Shown: piece by piece, positions 45,901 to 53,952 of the stretch
Layout: each line of letters starts with the position of its first letter
How positions within the stretch are numbered: the stretch's first letter is position 1
NCBI RefSeq assembly: GCF_947501225.1
Contig: NZ_CANMUW010000014.1
Location: 1 to 64,000 of the forward strand
From: an uncultured Shewanella sp.
Lineage (GTDB): Bacteria; Pseudomonadota; Gammaproteobacteria; Enterobacterales; Shewanellaceae
Direction: 5' to 3'
DNA length: 64,000 bases
Position numbers and translations under genes: made by a program
Notes under the pieces: model-generated
What the model was told of the DNA's origin: nothing
Seen by the model: only the letters and a program-made list of their open reading frames with translations
Database searches by the model: none

Positions 45901-45922
45901 AAGCCGTGCTCTTGCACGGCTT
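45901..45922 (+). terminator. attenuating hairpin between yqeY and dnaG
   Basis: Perfect 9-bp stem AAGCCGTGC / GCACGGCTT with a 4-base loop, followed by GTTTGTTT. It lies inside the operon, at the place of the known E. coli rpsU-dnaG terminator that lowers primase expression relative to S21. Confidence 0.7.
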
Positions 45923-45977
45923 GTTTGTTTATATTGTTTCTCTTTTATCTTCGCGAAAGGCGGCATTTACTGAACTA

Positions 45978-47699
45978 ATGGCGATACCTCGTGATTTTAT
46001 CAATGAGCTGGTAGCTCGAATCGACATAGTCGATCTTATTGACGCAAAAGTACCTCTGAAAAAAGCGGGTAAGAATCATTCTGCCTGTTGTCCGTTCCAT
46101 AGCGAAAAATCGCCCTCTTTTACCGTAAGCCGGGATAAGCAGTTTTACCATTGCTTCGGTTGTGGTGCCCATGGAAATGTTATCGACTTTGTCATGGAGT
46201 ATGACCGACTCGACTTTGTCGATGCAATTGAAGAGCTTGCCGGACAGTTGGGTGTTGAAGTCCCGCGGGAACAAGGAACAGGTCCAAAGCGTGATCAGGG
46301 ACTGAGTCGCGATCTCTATCAGTTGATGGAAGAGGCCAGCCTCTATTTTCAGAATCAACTCAGACAACATAATGACAAACAAAAGGTGCTCGATTATTTA
46401 GCTCATCGAGGCCTGTCCAGTGAGGTGGTAAGCCACTTCAACATTGGATTTGCACCCGACGGTTGGGATGGCTTACTGAGCCGCTACCGTCAGAATCAGG
46501 ATGCACAAGACAAGTTACTCACCGCCGGAATGGTTATCGAGAACGATAATGGCAAACGTTACGACAGGTTTCGTGACCGGCTTATGTTCCCCATTCGGGA
46601 CAGAAGAGGCCGGGTTATCGGTTTCGGTGGTCGAGTTTTAGGCGATGGTACGCCAAAATACTTGAATTCTCCGGAAACGCCCATATTTCATAAGGGCAAT
46701 GAGTTATATGGACTCTATGAGCTGAAACAGCGTCATCGAGATCCCCAACGGGTACTCATTGTTGAAGGCTATATGGATGTGGTTGCTCTGGCACAGTTTG
46801 GCGTCGACTATGCGGTCGCGTCTCTGGGGACCTCAACCACGGCAGATCAATTTCAATTGCTGCTACGTAGTGCCAAAGAGGTGATCTGCTGTTATGACGG
46901 AGATAAAGCCGGCGCCGAAGCGGCGTGGCGCGCTCTCGAAACAGCACTGCCCTTACTAAAACCTGGGAACCAGGTTAAATTTATGTTCCTGCCTGAAGGT
47001 GAAGATCCGGATACTATGGTTCGCCAGGTAGGTAAAGAAGCATTCGAAAATCAGATTGATGGTGCGCAGGCTCTGCCCGAGTTTCTTTTTGAAACCTTAG
47101 CCAAACGATATGGCTCAGATAAAGGGACCCTGGCCAAGCAAGCTATTGCTCTGACAGAGAAGATACAAGATACCGTTCTACAGAGTTTATTACTTGAGAA
47201 CTTAGCCTATAAACTGGGCATGAACGGTGCGGAAGAGCTGAAGAGGAAACTTGGTTTCTCCTCAAAAGAGCAAGTAAAACCTCTTCAAAACAAAGCGTTG
47301 AAAGGACGTGGAACACCACTGCGATTAGCCATCGCCTTGTTAGTACAACATCCTGGACTTGGTGAAGGACTGCCTGAGCAACCAGCGCTTAAACACCTGA
47401 AGATGGCCGGCATTGAACTGCTGATCCTCTTATTAGACGAAACTCGTGCCAAAGTAAAAAGCAGCGCACAACTACTTGAGCAGTTCAGGGGCGATAAACA
47501 ACTTAGCACCCTGAAAAAACTGACCCAATGGGATCATCAAGTGGCGGATGAAAACTTACAGCAAGAGTTCAAAAAAACCCTGATCTGGTTGAACAATCAA
47601 TACATTGAACAACGCTATCAGGAATTGAGTCTAAAACAGAACCACACTAAAGAAGAAAGGATTCAGCTGACTAAGCTAATCTCAGTCATAAAAGGCTAA
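45978..47699 (+). CDS. dnaG: DNA primase
   Basis: Makes RNA primers at the replication fork. The N-terminal CHC2 zinc domain is HSACCPFHSEKSPSF with FYHCFGCGAHG. The TOPRIM core follows (VLIVEGYMDVVAL, then CCYDGDKAGAEAA with the metal DxD-type residues), and a C-terminal helicase-binding region ends the protein. From ATG-45978 it is 573 residues, close to E. coli's 581. The frame is open further upstream (45906), but MAIPRDFINELVARIDIVDL is the family start. The ribosome site is weak, fitting the low expression expected for primase. Confidence 0.96.
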   Translation: MAIPRDFINELVARIDIVDLIDAKVPLKKAGKNHSACCPFHSEKSPSFTVSRDKQFYHCFGCGAHGNVIDFVMEYDRLDFVDAIEELAGQLGVEVPREQGTGPKRDQGLSRDLYQLMEEASLYFQNQLRQHNDKQKVLDYLAHRGLSSEVVSHFNIGFAPDGWDGLLSRYRQNQDAQDKLLTAGMVIENDNGKRYDRFRDRLMFPIRDRRGRVIGFGGRVLGDGTPKYLNSPETPIFHKGNELYGLYELKQRHRDPQRVLIVEGYMDVVALAQFGVDYAVASLGTSTTADQFQLLLRSAKEVICCYDGDKAGAEAAWRALETALPLLKPGNQVKFMFLPEGEDPDTMVRQVGKEAFENQIDGAQALPEFLFETLAKRYGSDKGTLAKQAIALTEKIQDTVLQSLLLENLAYKLGMNGAEELKRKLGFSSKEQVKPLQNKALKGRGTPLRLAIALLVQHPGLGEGLPEQPALKHLKMAGIELLILLLDETRAKVKSSAQLLEQFRGDKQLSTLKKLTQWDHQVADENLQQEFKKTLIWLNNQYIEQRYQELSLKQNHTKEERIQLTKLISVIKG

Positions 47700-47738
47700 A
47701 ATTAAGGCAGTTTCTGTCTCAAAAGTAAGCACTTTGAC

Positions 47739-47767
47739 TGGCACAAGGAAGCGCACAAGGCTATAAT
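47739..47767 (+). promoter_or_regulatory. candidate internal promoter upstream of rpoD
   Basis: A perfect TATAAT (47762-47767) lies 63 bases before the rpoD ATG. At 17 bases upstream only a poor -35 (TGGCAC) is seen; a good TTGACT lies 22 bases away, too far for standard spacing. An internal rpoD promoter is expected from E. coli. Confidence 0.4.
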
Positions 47768-47830
47768 TGACGATTTGCGCAGCAATGTTTTGCGCGTTGT
47801 TTTAACAGTTACCCAACTTGGATGATATCT

Positions 47831-49669
47831 ATGGAGCAAACTCCTCAGTCGCAACTCAAATTGTTGCTTGCCAAAGGTAAAGAGCAAGGTTACTTAACCT
47901 ATGCAGAAGTGAACGATCACTTGCCTGCAGATATGGTCGACGCCGACCAGATCGAAGATATTGTCCAGATGATTAATGACATGGGTATTCGCGTCTATGA
48001 ACAGGCGCCGGATGCTGATGAAATCATGATGTCTGAAGACAGCACCGACGAAGATGCTGCCGAAGAAGCTGCCGCTGCACTTGCAACTGTAGAAGCCGAA
48101 TTAGGTCGTACAACAGACCCGGTCCGTATGTATATGCGTGAAATGGGTACCGTTGAGCTGCTTACCCGCGAAGGCGAAATTGTTATCGCTAAGCGTATCG
48201 AAGAGGGAATCAATACGGTTCAGGCTTCGGTTGCCGAGTACCCGCAAGCGATCGCCATGATCCTTGAGCAGTACGACCGCTACGAAGCTGAAGAAGTAAG
48301 ATTGTCTGATATCATCTCAGGCTTTGTCGATCCTAACGCCGAAGATGTTGCGCCTACTGCGACACACGTCGGCTCTGAGTTGTCCGATGAAGAACTTGAA
48401 GATGAAGACGATGAAGAAGTTGAAGACGCAGAAGGCGATGATGAAGACGGTCCAAAGGGACCGGACCCAGAGGAAGCCAAAGAGCGTTTCACGCAGCTAA
48501 GAGAAGCGCACGAAAACACACTTAAGACCATCGCTCTTAAGGGCCGCGGTCACCCAGAGTCTACTCTGGCACTATTTGAGATTGGTGAAATCTTCAAAGA
48601 GTTCCGCCTGATGCCTAAGCAGTTCGACCGCTTAGTCAAGAACATGCGCGCTATGATGGACAAGGTACGTGTTCAAGAACGTCTCATCATGAAGCTTTGT
48701 GTTGAACAAGCTAAGATGCCGAAGAAGAATTTCGTTAAGGTTTATACCAGCAACGAAAGCAGTATCGAATGGTTTAACGACGAACTTGCCTCTAACAAGC
48801 CATATGTCGAAGGTTTAGAGATGGTAGAGCCGGATGTCCGCCGTTGCCGCGCTAAACTCGACTCAATTGAAGAGGAAACCGGACTCGCGATTGGTGCTAT
48901 CAAAGATATCAACCGTCGTATGTCTATCGGTGAAGCTAAGGCCCGCCGCGCTAAGAAAGAGATGGTTGAGGCAAACTTGCGCCTGGTTATCTCTATCGCT
49001 AAGAAGTATACCAACCGTGGTCTGCAGTTCCTGGATCTGATTCAGGAAGGTAACATCGGCTTGATGAAAGCGGTAGATAAGTTCGAATACCGTCGTGGTT
49101 ATAAGTTCTCGACCTACGCAACATGGTGGATCCGTCAGGCGATCACTCGCTCTATTGCCGACCAGGCAAGAACGATCCGTATTCCTGTGCATATGATTGA
49201 GACTATCAACAAGCTGAACCGTATCTCGCGTCAAATGTTACAGGAGATGGGTCGCGAACCTTCACCTGAAGAGTTGGCCGAGCGTATGTTGATGCCTGAA
49301 GATAAGATCCGTAAGGTACTTAAGATTGCCAAAGAGCCTATCTCTATGGAGACGCCGATTGGTGATGATGAAGATTCGCACTTAGGTGATTTCATCGAGG
49401 ATACCACTCTCGAGCTACCACTGGACTCGGCTACAGGCGAAAGCTTGAAGAACGCGACTCACGAAGTACTTGCAGGCCTGACGGCCCGTGAAGCGAAAGT
49501 ACTGCGCATGCGTTTCGGTATCGATATGAACACAGACCACACTCTTGAAGAGGTGGGTAAGCAGTTCGACGTTACACGTGAGCGTATCCGTCAGATCGAA
49601 GCGAAGGCACTGCGTAAACTACGCCACCCTTCACGCTCTGAGATCTTGAAGTCCTTCCTGGACGAGTAA
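47831..49669 (+). CDS. rpoD: RNA polymerase primary sigma factor (sigma-70)
   Basis: Housekeeping sigma factor of 612 residues (E. coli 613). MEQTPQSQLKLLLAKGKEQG begins region 1.1. An acidic non-conserved insert follows (LEDEDDEEVEDAEGDDEDG). Region 2 holds LRLVISIAKKYTNRGLQFLD and YKFSTYATWWIRQAITRSIA; region 4 ends TLEEVGKQFDVTRERIRQIE. All DNA-contacting regions look intact. I chose ATG-47831 over the ATG nine bases upstream because it gives the conserved N-terminus. Last protein gene of the rpsU operon. Confidence 0.98.
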   Translation: MEQTPQSQLKLLLAKGKEQGYLTYAEVNDHLPADMVDADQIEDIVQMINDMGIRVYEQAPDADEIMMSEDSTDEDAAEEAAAALATVEAELGRTTDPVRMYMREMGTVELLTREGEIVIAKRIEEGINTVQASVAEYPQAIAMILEQYDRYEAEEVRLSDIISGFVDPNAEDVAPTATHVGSELSDEELEDEDDEEVEDAEGDDEDGPKGPDPEEAKERFTQLREAHENTLKTIALKGRGHPESTLALFEIGEIFKEFRLMPKQFDRLVKNMRAMMDKVRVQERLIMKLCVEQAKMPKKNFVKVYTSNESSIEWFNDELASNKPYVEGLEMVEPDVRRCRAKLDSIEEETGLAIGAIKDINRRMSIGEAKARRAKKEMVEANLRLVISIAKKYTNRGLQFLDLIQEGNIGLMKAVDKFEYRRGYKFSTYATWWIRQAITRSIADQARTIRIPVHMIETINKLNRISRQMLQEMGREPSPEELAERMLMPEDKIRKVLKIAKEPISMETPIGDDEDSHLGDFIEDTTLELPLDSATGESLKNATHEVLAGLTAREAKVLRMRFGIDMNTDHTLEEVGKQFDVTRERIRQIEAKALRKLRHPSRSEILKSFLDE

Positions 49670-49699
49670 CGCTTAGCCAGCTCACTGTGCATCTATAGA

Positions 49700-49726
49700 A
49701 ACCTGCCTCAACGGCAGGTTTTTTTT
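49700..49726 (+). terminator. rho-independent terminator after rpoD
   Basis: 8-bp stem AACCTGCC / GGCAGGTT with a 5-base loop followed by eight T, 30 bases past the rpoD stop. Confidence 0.9.
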
Positions 49727-49810
49727 GATTGAAATTCGACTAAAGCTAACTCTTTTTGATTAACAGATAAGCAGTTGAATTCAAAGTTGTGATTTCTTCA
49801 TAGATCACGG

Positions 49811-49839
49811 GTGACAACGGCATTTAAACCTCGTATACT
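49811..49839 (+). promoter_or_regulatory. sigma-70 promoter of the tRNA gene
   Basis: GTGACA (49811-49816) and TATACT (49834-49839) with exactly 17 bases between; each differs from consensus by one base. It lies 37 bases before the tRNA 5' end. Confidence 0.7.
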
Positions 49840-49875
49840 TCTTTTCGCTTTCGGTGGTGACGACCTCCTTAAGTA

Positions 49876-49952
49876 GGCCCCTTAGCTCAGTTGGTTAGAG
49901 CATACGACTCATAATCGTCAGGTCCACAGTTCAAGTCTGTGAGGGGCCACCA
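49876..49952 (+). tRNA. tRNA-Ile (CAU anticodon, lysidine-type, AUA codons)
   Basis: 77-base tRNA with the CCA end encoded. The acceptor stem GGCCCCT pairs with AGGGGCC, the D-arm is GCTC...GAGC, and the T-arm is CACAG TTCAAGT CTGTG. The anticodon is CAT at 49910-49912. The acceptor and anticodon-loop sequence is that of the E. coli tRNA-Ile2 (ileX), not elongator or initiator tRNA-Met, so the C34 should be changed to lysidine by TilS. One base pair at the top of the anticodon stem (T27 with C43) is mismatched. Confidence 0.9.
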
Positions 49953-49962
49953 ATTTAAAAAC

Positions 49963-49993
49963 AAAAAAGCCCATTGAAACAATGGGCTTTTTT
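49963..49993. terminator. tRNA terminator (perfect 14-bp hairpin)
   Basis: AAAAAAGCCCATTG / CAATGGGCTTTTTT with a 3-base loop, 10 bases after the tRNA. T6 on both strands. Confidence 0.92.
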
Positions 49994-50004
49994 GTGTCTG
50001 AAAT

Positions 50005-50308
50005 TCAATCTACTGTTGCTTCCTTTAATATGTCGCGTTCCTGCGTCACAGGTTTCAACTCTTTTTCGAGCTACCTTATCCGAGCTTCCTGCCCGCTTGT
50101 TTGCTGATAGTGCTTGCTGTCTGAGCCATACTTCTTTATCCAGTTGTAAAGACTATTGGTGGAGACTCCAAGATGCTCTGACACACTTGCTACAGTATGC
50201 CCTTGCTCGATGACTTGCTTAGCGGCTTGGATTTTGATTTCTTCGATAAATTGCTTGTTCATTTGTCCTCCTGTGGACTTCTGATTGTAAATCAAATCCG
50301 TGTCTACA
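50005..50308 (-). mobile_element. IS3-family insertion sequence relic (5' end with orfA fragment)
   Basis: From ATG-50262 (AGGAGG five bases upstream) the frame reads the helix-turn-helix of an IS3-type OrfA: FIEEIKIQAAKQVIEQGHTV, then SVSEHLGVSTNSLYNWIKKY. An in-frame TAG at 50071-50073 interrupts it. Reading on, LEKELKPVTQERDILKEAT continues the family sequence before it breaks off at about 50014, 20 bases from the tRNA terminator. No orfB, DDE domain or second end is present. The left terminus may be TGTAGACACGGATTTG, ending at 50308. Inactive remnant. Confidence 0.8.
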
Positions 50309-50322
50309 TGAGGCTGGCCGAT

Positions 50323-50433
50323 TCACCTGTTTTTTGTGTGGTCTCTGTTTTTACTCTCTATCCGGCCGAATTCAGGTGATTGATTGTATGCAGACAATAG
50401 GAGTGTTAAAGCTAGCGAATATATTGATTTCAC
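50323..50433 (-). pseudogene. truncated duplicate of the neighbouring lipoprotein gene
   Basis: From GTG-50433 the 36 codons read MKSIYSLALTLLLSAYNQSP then EFGRIESKNRDHTKNR and a stop. The intact gene at 51021-52343 begins MKPLYLPVALLLLSACNQAP EFGRIDTKNFDH: colinear without gaps. The lipobox cysteine has become tyrosine (TAC for TGC), and the copy ends where the IS3 relic begins. Upstream DNA (50438-50470) also matches the 5' leader of the intact gene. It is a relic of a tandem duplication cut off by the insertion. Confidence 0.85.
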
Positions 50434-50437
50434 ATTG

Positions 50438-50470
50438 AAACTTCCGTGTGTTTAGGGCTGAACCTTAAAG
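50438..50470. repeat. imperfect direct repeat, copy 1 (leader of the truncated lipoprotein copy)
   Basis: Matches 52348-52381 at about 29 of 34 aligned positions (shared AAACTTCC, TGTGTTTA, AACC, TTAAAG). Both copies lie just upstream of a lipoprotein start on the minus strand, so this is a duplicated 5' leader, possibly with a shared regulatory site, rather than an attachment site. Confidence 0.75.
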
Positions 50471-50528
50471 ATGCGAGGCCACGAGATATGGCCCCTTTTG
50501 TTAGTGAACCTCGAACGCTGATATTTAC

Positions 50529-50990
50529 TTAATTAGCTCTGTTCTTTGTTGTTGCCGATAAAAAAAGGAGAATTCCAAGCCCAAGCACTACGATTCCACC
50601 CCAAAAAACTACTGGGTCATATGGAGTACCCCCACCCATTTGTGCTAAACCACTAACCAAAGCGCAAGTACCACTTGAGGAATAGAGGCAAGTTGCAGCT
50701 TCACTAAGCTGCCCGCCAAACTCCTTTACAACTTGGCCATAGAAGTTAGCCCACCAAAGGAAGGCGCAGAATGTTATGGCACCGCCGCCCCAGAGCAACA
50801 TTTGTGTTAGTTTAGCTATATCTATTCCTTGAATTGGTATTGAATGGTTCTGCATAGGCTTTTTAGCGGCTTTCATCTTGGAGCGGTTTATGAGTTCATT
50901 GGCTTTGTCTGTGCCGGCACAAGAGCTACAAACAACATTGGCAACACCATAGTTGATCCGTGTATCAGACTGGCAAATTTCACATTTCAT
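50529..50990 (-). CDS. zinc-ribbon membrane protein of unknown function
   Basis: 153 residues. An N-terminal C-x2-C...C-x2-C zinc ribbon (CEICQSDTRINYGVANVVCS followed by SCAG), a basic linker, and two hydrophobic helices (MLLWGGGAITFCAFLWWANF and FWGGIVVLGLGILLFLSA) flank a short loop with cysteines (CLYSSSGTCALVSG). It lies 30 bases behind the lipoprotein gene on the same strand, so they are probably one operon. I do not recognise the family. AT-rich composition suggests acquisition. Confidence 0.65.
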   Translation of the reverse strand: MKCEICQSDTRINYGVANVVCSSCAGTDKANELINRSKMKAAKKPMQNHSIPIQGIDIAKLTQMLLWGGGAITFCAFLWWANFYGQVVKEFGGQLSEAATCLYSSSGTCALVSGLAQMGGGTPYDPVVFWGGIVVLGLGILLFLSATTKNRAN

Positions 50991-51020
50991 TCTAAATATC
51001 CTTTTTAGTTGTTATTAAAC

Positions 51021-52343
51021 TTATAATTTCTGTGATGCCTTTATATGAGATGCGTGTTGTTGAATGGTCACAAAATCATTCTCCAAGACTATAATCTCAT
51101 CTCTTTCCTGGAATGGCTCTAAATCTAAAATCGCCATTTCCTGCCAACGAGTTCCGGGCTTCTGCAGTATGACCAGATGGGTACTGCTTCTATCAGTCAT
51201 CTTGAACCTACCACCAGTATCGACTGGTATTTTCTCACCAATGAGTCCCAAATAAATTGCCGGTACTTCATCCATGGGTAGTGCCCGTTCTTGAATTCTG
51301 GCGAGCTCTGTTTTTACTTTCTCTTTGGTAATGACTTCTGTTGAAAGTGCCTTTAGATGCTTCTGAGCGAACTCTAAGTTTTTTCGATAGCCAAAGAGTG
51401 CACTAGGCTCGCCAAAACGCCATTCACGGCCAACATCATGAGTATCAGAGCTAAGAGGGTCTTTCGTGGGGGTAGACAGGTATGAATCATAAAGATTGGA
51501 GTCAGAGCGCCCTTTCGAGGCTTTCAGAGCGAGTGTTAAGACTTTATTTAACCGTTCTTCTCCATATAACTTACGTATATCAGCGATGATTTCTTTCTCT
51601 CGCTGAAACGAGTAACTCATTTTCTTAACCATGTAGTATGCACAGAGGGTCACATTTCCGTGTTCGATCTCACCAAGATAAAAGCTTGCAGATCCGGCTT
51701 TATACTTGTTGTCTTCCTGCCACCAGCTCTTATGGCAGGGTTTTGAGCCTTTTTCTCTTGTTGGGTAAAAGTTGTCTTGTAAAGGTTGTCTTTTTGCATC
51801 AAAGAAGGCCTTTTTGGTGCGGCTTAACGTTGCTCCAATCTCACTAATTTCCTTCTTAGCCTTTTCTTTTTTAGCAATGGATTGGGCTCGTAACTTGTTC
51901 AGTTCGTCTTGCCTTGCAAGAAATTTATCACCTCTTGCGATTATGGACTCTTTAGCTGCTAACTCTTTAGCTATGAATTCTTCATACTCCTTGATCTGGC
52001 TCTTAACGTTGGCTATATCATTCTTGTTTTGATTAATCAGATTAATTTCTACGTCTTCGAGTGTCAGGACAAAAGCATCTTGGGCCTCGTTACGGTACCT
52101 TAACTCTAGGCCAGAATTTAAAGCTTGCTTTAGGCCTTCTCTACCTAAATCAATATCTCGTTGGTCCCTATCGAGTAATAGGTTTTGAATTTGCTTATTA
52201 GCCTTGTCTATCTGTTCTTTGTTGGTTTGAAGAATGATGGTTTCAGCATGGTCGAAGTTCTTGGTGTCGATCCGCCCAAATTCGGGAGCCTGGTTGCAGG
52301 CTGAGAGCAGCAGGAGAGCGACAGGTAGGTAAAGTGGTTTCAT
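51021..52343 (-). CDS. coiled-coil lipoprotein of unknown function
   Basis: 440 residues. A signal peptide with lipobox LLSAC (lipidated Cys16) is followed by long charged helices (residues about 40-190: VKSQIKEYEEFIAKELAAKE, then SIAKKEKAKKEISEIGATLS) that should form a coiled coil. A middle part has two cysteines and a KSWWQED segment, and a beta-rich end follows (VDTGGRFKMTDRSSTHLVIL, then ILDLEPFQERDEIIVLENDF). No enzymatic motif is evident. A broken second copy lies at 50323-50433, and the zinc-ribbon protein gene follows. Probably part of a recently gained locus. Confidence 0.7.
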   Translation of the reverse strand: MKPLYLPVALLLLSACNQAPEFGRIDTKNFDHAETIILQTNKEQIDKANKQIQNLLLDRDQRDIDLGREGLKQALNSGLELRYRNEAQDAFVLTLEDVEINLINQNKNDIANVKSQIKEYEEFIAKELAAKESIIARGDKFLARQDELNKLRAQSIAKKEKAKKEISEIGATLSRTKKAFFDAKRQPLQDNFYPTREKGSKPCHKSWWQEDNKYKAGSASFYLGEIEHGNVTLCAYYMVKKMSYSFQREKEIIADIRKLYGEERLNKVLTLALKASKGRSDSNLYDSYLSTPTKDPLSSDTHDVGREWRFGEPSALFGYRKNLEFAQKHLKALSTEVITKEKVKTELARIQERALPMDEVPAIYLGLIGEKIPVDTGGRFKMTDRSSTHLVILQKPGTRWQEMAILDLEPFQERDEIIVLENDFVTIQQHASHIKASQKL

Positions 52344-52347
52344 TATT

Positions 52348-52381
52348 AAACTTCCATGTGTTTAAGGTTTAACCATTAAAG
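52348..52381. repeat. imperfect direct repeat, copy 2 (leader of the intact lipoprotein gene)
   Basis: Partner of 50438-50470. On the minus strand it runs up to four bases before the ATG of the lipoprotein gene and includes GGAAG, its probable ribosome site. Confidence 0.75.
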
Positions 52382-52842
52382 TTTTCTAATGTAAGCAAGT
52401 CAATTAAGGTTGACTAAAATGTGACCTATGTGTGATTCATTGATAGGGAATGTAAAACAAAGGTGTCGAGAGACTATTGAACATAAGGGGAAAGGGTCGT
52501 GGAAATTGAAAGTTTATGGCTACATACTTGTATTGTCTTTAAAGGTAGATCAAGAGTTGCCCAGTGAATCTCCACAGCTATCACTCCCCGATAGGGCCTC
52601 TTGAGCCATTAACTAACCAAGTGAGTAGAATCGATTTAAACAATAACAGCCCTCACTCCCCCTCTTCAGAATCTATAGTTACAGGCTCCTCTGTTACCAT
52701 CGACAGATGTACAGATTATGGCTTTTTATAAGCCATTCGGTTTTTAGTGACACACTCCACTATTCAAAAGATAAAACTAATGTAACATATACATCCATAA
52801 GAAAAATCTCATTTAATAGAGAGTAAAACGGAGAAGTTACAG
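52382..52842. other. accessory intergenic region
   Basis: About 460 bases between divergent orphan genes. The only structure I see is a 7-bp hairpin at 52718-52736 (ATGGCTT / AAGCCAT) followed after four bases by TTTTT. This looks like a terminator left without its gene, which could mark a deletion. No coding sequence is evident. Confidence 0.4.
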
Positions 52843-53265
52843 ATGTTCATGATTGAGTTAAATGATACCGGCTGGAGATACTGGCTGCTAACGGCTGCAC
52901 TGCTCACCTACGGAGTGGCCGCAGATCCTATAGGTTTTACGCTTGCAATAGGCCTTACCCTGGTTCATCTGCTCCACTTCATTGTCAGTAAACGAAGTAT
53001 CACCGCATTTCCGATACAGGTTCGCGTATGGTACTTGTCACTCCTGCTGCTCGCACAGGTCGACGGGCTCAACTGGATATACTGGATCCCGGCAATCGGC
53101 ACCTGGGCTCAAGTACTCTTCGGTTACTGCGCCATGGCACGCTTCGTTTCACTGCTCCCCTGGAACAGCAGTGAGCGTTTCTCATTGAATTTAATACTGC
53201 GGACATTTGTTGCCCGCCCGGTAAAGGGAAGCATCAAACAGAAGGTTGTTGCTGAACGGCATTAG
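52843..53265 (+). CDS. unrecognised small membrane protein
   Basis: 140 residues with four or so hydrophobic segments (WRYWLLTAALLTYGVA, DPIGFTLAIGLTLVHLLHFIV, VWYLSLLLLAQVDGLNWIYW, IGTWAQVLFGYCAMARFVS) and a basic tail. CGGAGAAG stands ahead of ATG-52843. No motif or family is recognised. It is followed by a strong hairpin. Orphan within the accessory segment. Confidence 0.65.
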   Translation: MFMIELNDTGWRYWLLTAALLTYGVAADPIGFTLAIGLTLVHLLHFIVSKRSITAFPIQVRVWYLSLLLLAQVDGLNWIYWIPAIGTWAQVLFGYCAMARFVSLLPWNSSERFSLNLILRTFVARPVKGSIKQKVVAERH

Positions 53266-53952
53266 CGACTCTGTAATCGGCTAAATCCACATTTAACCCA
53301 TCGAGTATGAGCGCTTCAGCCGAGCAGCTGAAGCGCTATCATCATAATATACAGAATAAATCTCTTTCATACTTTAATATTAAAAATCTCCAACACCGTC
53401 ATATCAATAGACCAAGCATTTTATTTATTTCAATAATAAATAAAAAGTAGAAAGAAGCTAAAACGAATTTACCTTAAGTAAGCGCGTTCTATAAACAAGC
53501 TAACATATATCATATACGAATATAAAAAGCACTAAAGAAATACTTATCAAAAACATATTTAAAGCAACGTTAATTTGACACTATCATATTTTAAATATGC
53601 TTTAACTCTATATATTTAACTAACATTTTAAATATAACACCATTTCAGCCCCGCCCTCAAAACAAACGCTAACACACTGTTTTAACCAGCTTTTCAATGA
53701 AGAAGTATTAGCGGCATTATTAACACCTTATAGACGTTATCGTGATAATAGAACATTTTAAATTCTCAATTGAACTAACCCCGTCATCGAACTCATCTAA
53801 ACTTTAGTGACTGGACATAAAGCACTAGTTTACCAGCTTGAATTTAATATAAATTCTGAGCAAAAACTGTGTGAGCAAGCTCTAGTAACACTTATCATTA
53901 CTCATTGTTTAATATATCAACAACAGAAACTCATGGATAATTAGGAGTTAAC
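53266..53952. other. very AT-rich 690-base spacer
   Basis: Apart from the hairpin at its left end, this stretch is exceptionally AT-rich (53340-53950), with runs of TTTAAA, ATATAA and TTTATT and no credible frame. It looks like an upstream silencing or bending region of the exported protein gene that follows, of the kind bound by H-NS-type proteins (inference from composition only). Confidence 0.5.
53311..53336 (+). terminator. hairpin after the small membrane protein gene
   Basis: Perfect 10-bp stem GCGCTTCAGC / GCTGAAGCGC with a 6-base loop, 45 bases past the stop; no T-run. Confidence 0.55.

Noticed and set aside
49876..49952. tRNA-Met
   Set aside because: The CAU anticodon alone suggests Met, but the acceptor stem and body match tRNA-Ile2 and not either tRNA-Met.
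50438..52381. Attachment-site direct repeats of a small mobile unit
   Set aside because: The repeats extend into homologous lipoprotein coding sequence, so they are duplicated gene leaders, not att sites; no integrase is present.
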